5,735 bases of DNA. Source: Oscillibacter sp. Lineage in GTDB: Bacteria > Bacillota > Clostridia > Oscillospirales > Oscillospiraceae. Location: the NCBI GenBank assembly GCA_024404295.1, contig JAKSQE010000088.1, forward strand, positions 1-5,735, given 5' to 3'. Position numbers and translations under genes: made by a program. Each line of letters begins with the position of its first letter. Position 1 is the first letter of the stretch. Shown piece by piece: positions 4,670-5,735 of this stretch. A model generated the notes under the pieces. The model ran no database searches. It saw only the letters and a list, made by a program, of their open reading frames with translations, and was not told where the DNA came from.

Positions 4670-5263
4670 TTCGTCGTTCTTGATGATTGAAAGAATCATT
4701 TCTTTATCATACAGCAGGTTCAGCATTTCCAGCATAGAATTGGTATTTAAATGCTCCGGCAATGCCAAAGCCTTCAATAATATTGCTCGCTTTTCACTGC
4801 TTCCCTCTCCGCCGGTCAATCCCCATGTATAGAGATCCACTTTCGTAATTGGATCCTTTTCTTTACCTGCAGGAGTTTCTTCACCGACAAATGTAGCACC
4901 GGCTTGCCGCAATGCTTCCAAAATAACCTCCGGACGCATTCCTTCCACGCCTAACTTTCCCTCTTTTCCGGCGGTGCGCTTCCGGCGCTCTTTCCCGTAG
5001 ACATCGGGAATATATGCCTGTTTCACACGTTCTTTCGGCAGAGTACCCTTGAGGTAATTGCGAATCACAAAGCCGGCGCCATCGCTATCTGTTAGAATGA
5101 TCAACCCGCGCTCCTCTGCCAGGCGTCTAAGTAACAAAATTTTTTCTTTGTCATTGAATACCGCAAAACCACCCAGAGTAACGATGGTGGCATCCACGAT
5201 CTGGGACAACGTGTTTTTATCGTAGCGGCCTTCCACCACAATTACTTCTTTAATCGTCTTCAT
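4655..5263 (-). CDS. rnmV: Ribonuclease M5 (5S rRNA maturation)
   Basis: RNase M5 makes the final double-stranded cuts that release mature 5S rRNA from its precursor, acting on the complex with ribosomal protein L18 in B. subtilis. The 202-residue product begins with a Toprim domain: strand KEVIVVEGRYDK (5-16) with catalytic-type Glu11, GGFAVFNDKEK (31-41), and LIILTDSDGAG (54-64) with the metal-binding Asp59 and Asp61. The clostridial-type YIPDVYGKERRK linker and GKLGVEGM follow, and then the C-terminal rRNA-binding region. It is slightly longer than the B. subtilis enzyme (about 186). The ATG overlaps the holA stop (ATGA, 5260-5263), with a modest GGGAG 10 nt upstream, so translation is probably coupled to holA. 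ksgA, a frequent neighbour of rnmV, is not next to it here. The gene ends in a terminator that includes its stop codon. Confidence 0.95.
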   Translation of the reverse strand: MKTIKEVIVVEGRYDKNTLSQIVDATIVTLGGFAVFNDKEKILLLRRLAEERGLIILTDSDGAGFVIRNYLKGTLPKERVKQAYIPDVYGKERRKRTAGKEGKLGVEGMRPEVILEALRQAGATFVGEETPAGKEKDPITKVDLYTWGLTGGEGSSEKRAILLKALALPEHLNTNSMLEMLNLLYDKEMILSIIKNDESGVQ

Positions 5264-5735
5264 TTTCGCTCAGCTCCCAGACGTACCAGTAACAGCTTCA
5301 GCTCCCCTTCGGCATCGCAACCTCGTTCGCTCTTCATGCGGCGGTCAAGCACCTGACACATTTTCACCGCATTGGCGCACCAATCGGCGGTGGTTTTCTT
5401 TGCGGCAGAAAGCAACAACTTGGCTGGATAATCAGACTTCATATCCCACAGATCCATCAGCCACGCCTTGTCCTTTCCGCTGTCAATTGCCATACGAGCG
5501 GTGTAAACCCGGCGCAACTGGTTTCCCAATGCGGCCAAGATCATAATCGGTTCTGTCTGCATTTTCAGCAGGTCACCCAGAATTGCAGACGCCGCATTGT
5601 AATTGCCTTGTGCAACTGCATCTGTCATCTTAAAAACTTCTGCCGACAAGATTGGATCTGCCACAGCGTCTATGTCCTTCTGGGTGATGTCCTTCCCTTT
5701 TGCGTAAGCTCCGATTTTAGAAATTTCTTGCGCAA
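5260..5735 (-). CDS. holA: DNA polymerase III subunit delta, C-terminal 157 residues (5' end outside window)
   Basis: The delta subunit opens the beta sliding clamp as part of the clamp-loader complex. The open reading frame enters from the right edge without a start codon. The first visible residues, AQEISKIGAYAKGKDITQKD, are the usual end of the central AAA+-like part of delta. They are followed by the domain III opening AVADPILSAEVFKMTDAVAQG and then GDLLKMQTEPIMILAALGNQLRRVY, the collar-domain helices that pack delta into the pentamer. The protein ends ELKLLLVRLGAERK, where family members typically have an LER-LLLRL motif. An internal GTG at 5664 could be mistaken for a start but lies mid-domain. 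The stop codon overlaps the rnmV start by 4 bp, so the two genes form one transcription unit. Identification rests on pattern similarity of the C-terminal third only. Confidence 0.87.
   Translation of the reverse strand, partial: AQEISKIGAYAKGKDITQKDIDAVADPILSAEVFKMTDAVAQGNYNAASAILGDLLKMQTEPIMILAALGNQLRRVYTARMAIDSGKDKAWLMDLWDMKSDYPAKLLLSAAKKTTADWCANAVKMCQVLDRRMKSERGCDAEGELKLLLVRLGAERK

Overview
The window looks like chromosomal core sequence from an endospore-forming Firmicute of class Clostridia, possibly a gut Oscillospirales relative. The evidence is a clear forespore sigma factor (sigG), a YlmC/YmxH sporulation protein, RNase M5, a DUF6514-type small protein, a tandem Spo0A box pair, strong AGGAGG-type ribosome binding sites and intermediate base composition. 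A bacterial GlnRS also fits, since it occurs in some Clostridia but not in most Bacilli. The exact genus cannot be told from the sequence. I see no mobile element, CRISPR array, rRNA or tRNA.

Layout, left to right. (1) Minus strand, 1-467: the first 155 codons of rpsB (ribosomal protein S2), running off the left edge, preceded by a leader of about 113 nt and a good sigma-A promoter. (2) Minus strand, 685-969: ylmC, ending in a long hairpin terminator. (3) Plus strand, 1112-1882: sigG, divergent from ylmC, with a full-consensus sigma-F-type promoter that also nearly fits sigma-G, and a terminator overlapping its stop codon. (4) Plus strand, 1974-2402: a PaaI-type hotdog thioesterase with its own sigma-A promoter. 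(5) 2456-2487: a terminator shared by the convergent thioesterase and glnS genes. (6) Minus strand, 2498-4228: glnS, with a short leader and no T-box. (7) Minus strand, 4314-4556: a small DUF6514-like gene of unknown function. (8) 4616-4632: two perfect Spo0A boxes exactly 10 bp apart, upstream of that small gene. (9) Minus strand, 4655-5263: rnmV (RNase M5), overlapping by 4 bp the end of holA (5260-5735, DNA polymerase III delta), which runs off the right edge.

Most of the window is housekeeping: translation (rpsB, glnS), 5S rRNA maturation (rnmV) and replication (holA). Sporulation control is interspersed. sigG appears wired as in Bacillus subtilis (sigma-F drives sigG, with likely auto-activation) although it is not next to spoIIGA-sigE here. 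The DUF6514 gene appears to be a direct Spo0A target. That tandem 0A site with its uncharacterised target is the observation most worth following up; I see no larger undescribed multi-gene system.
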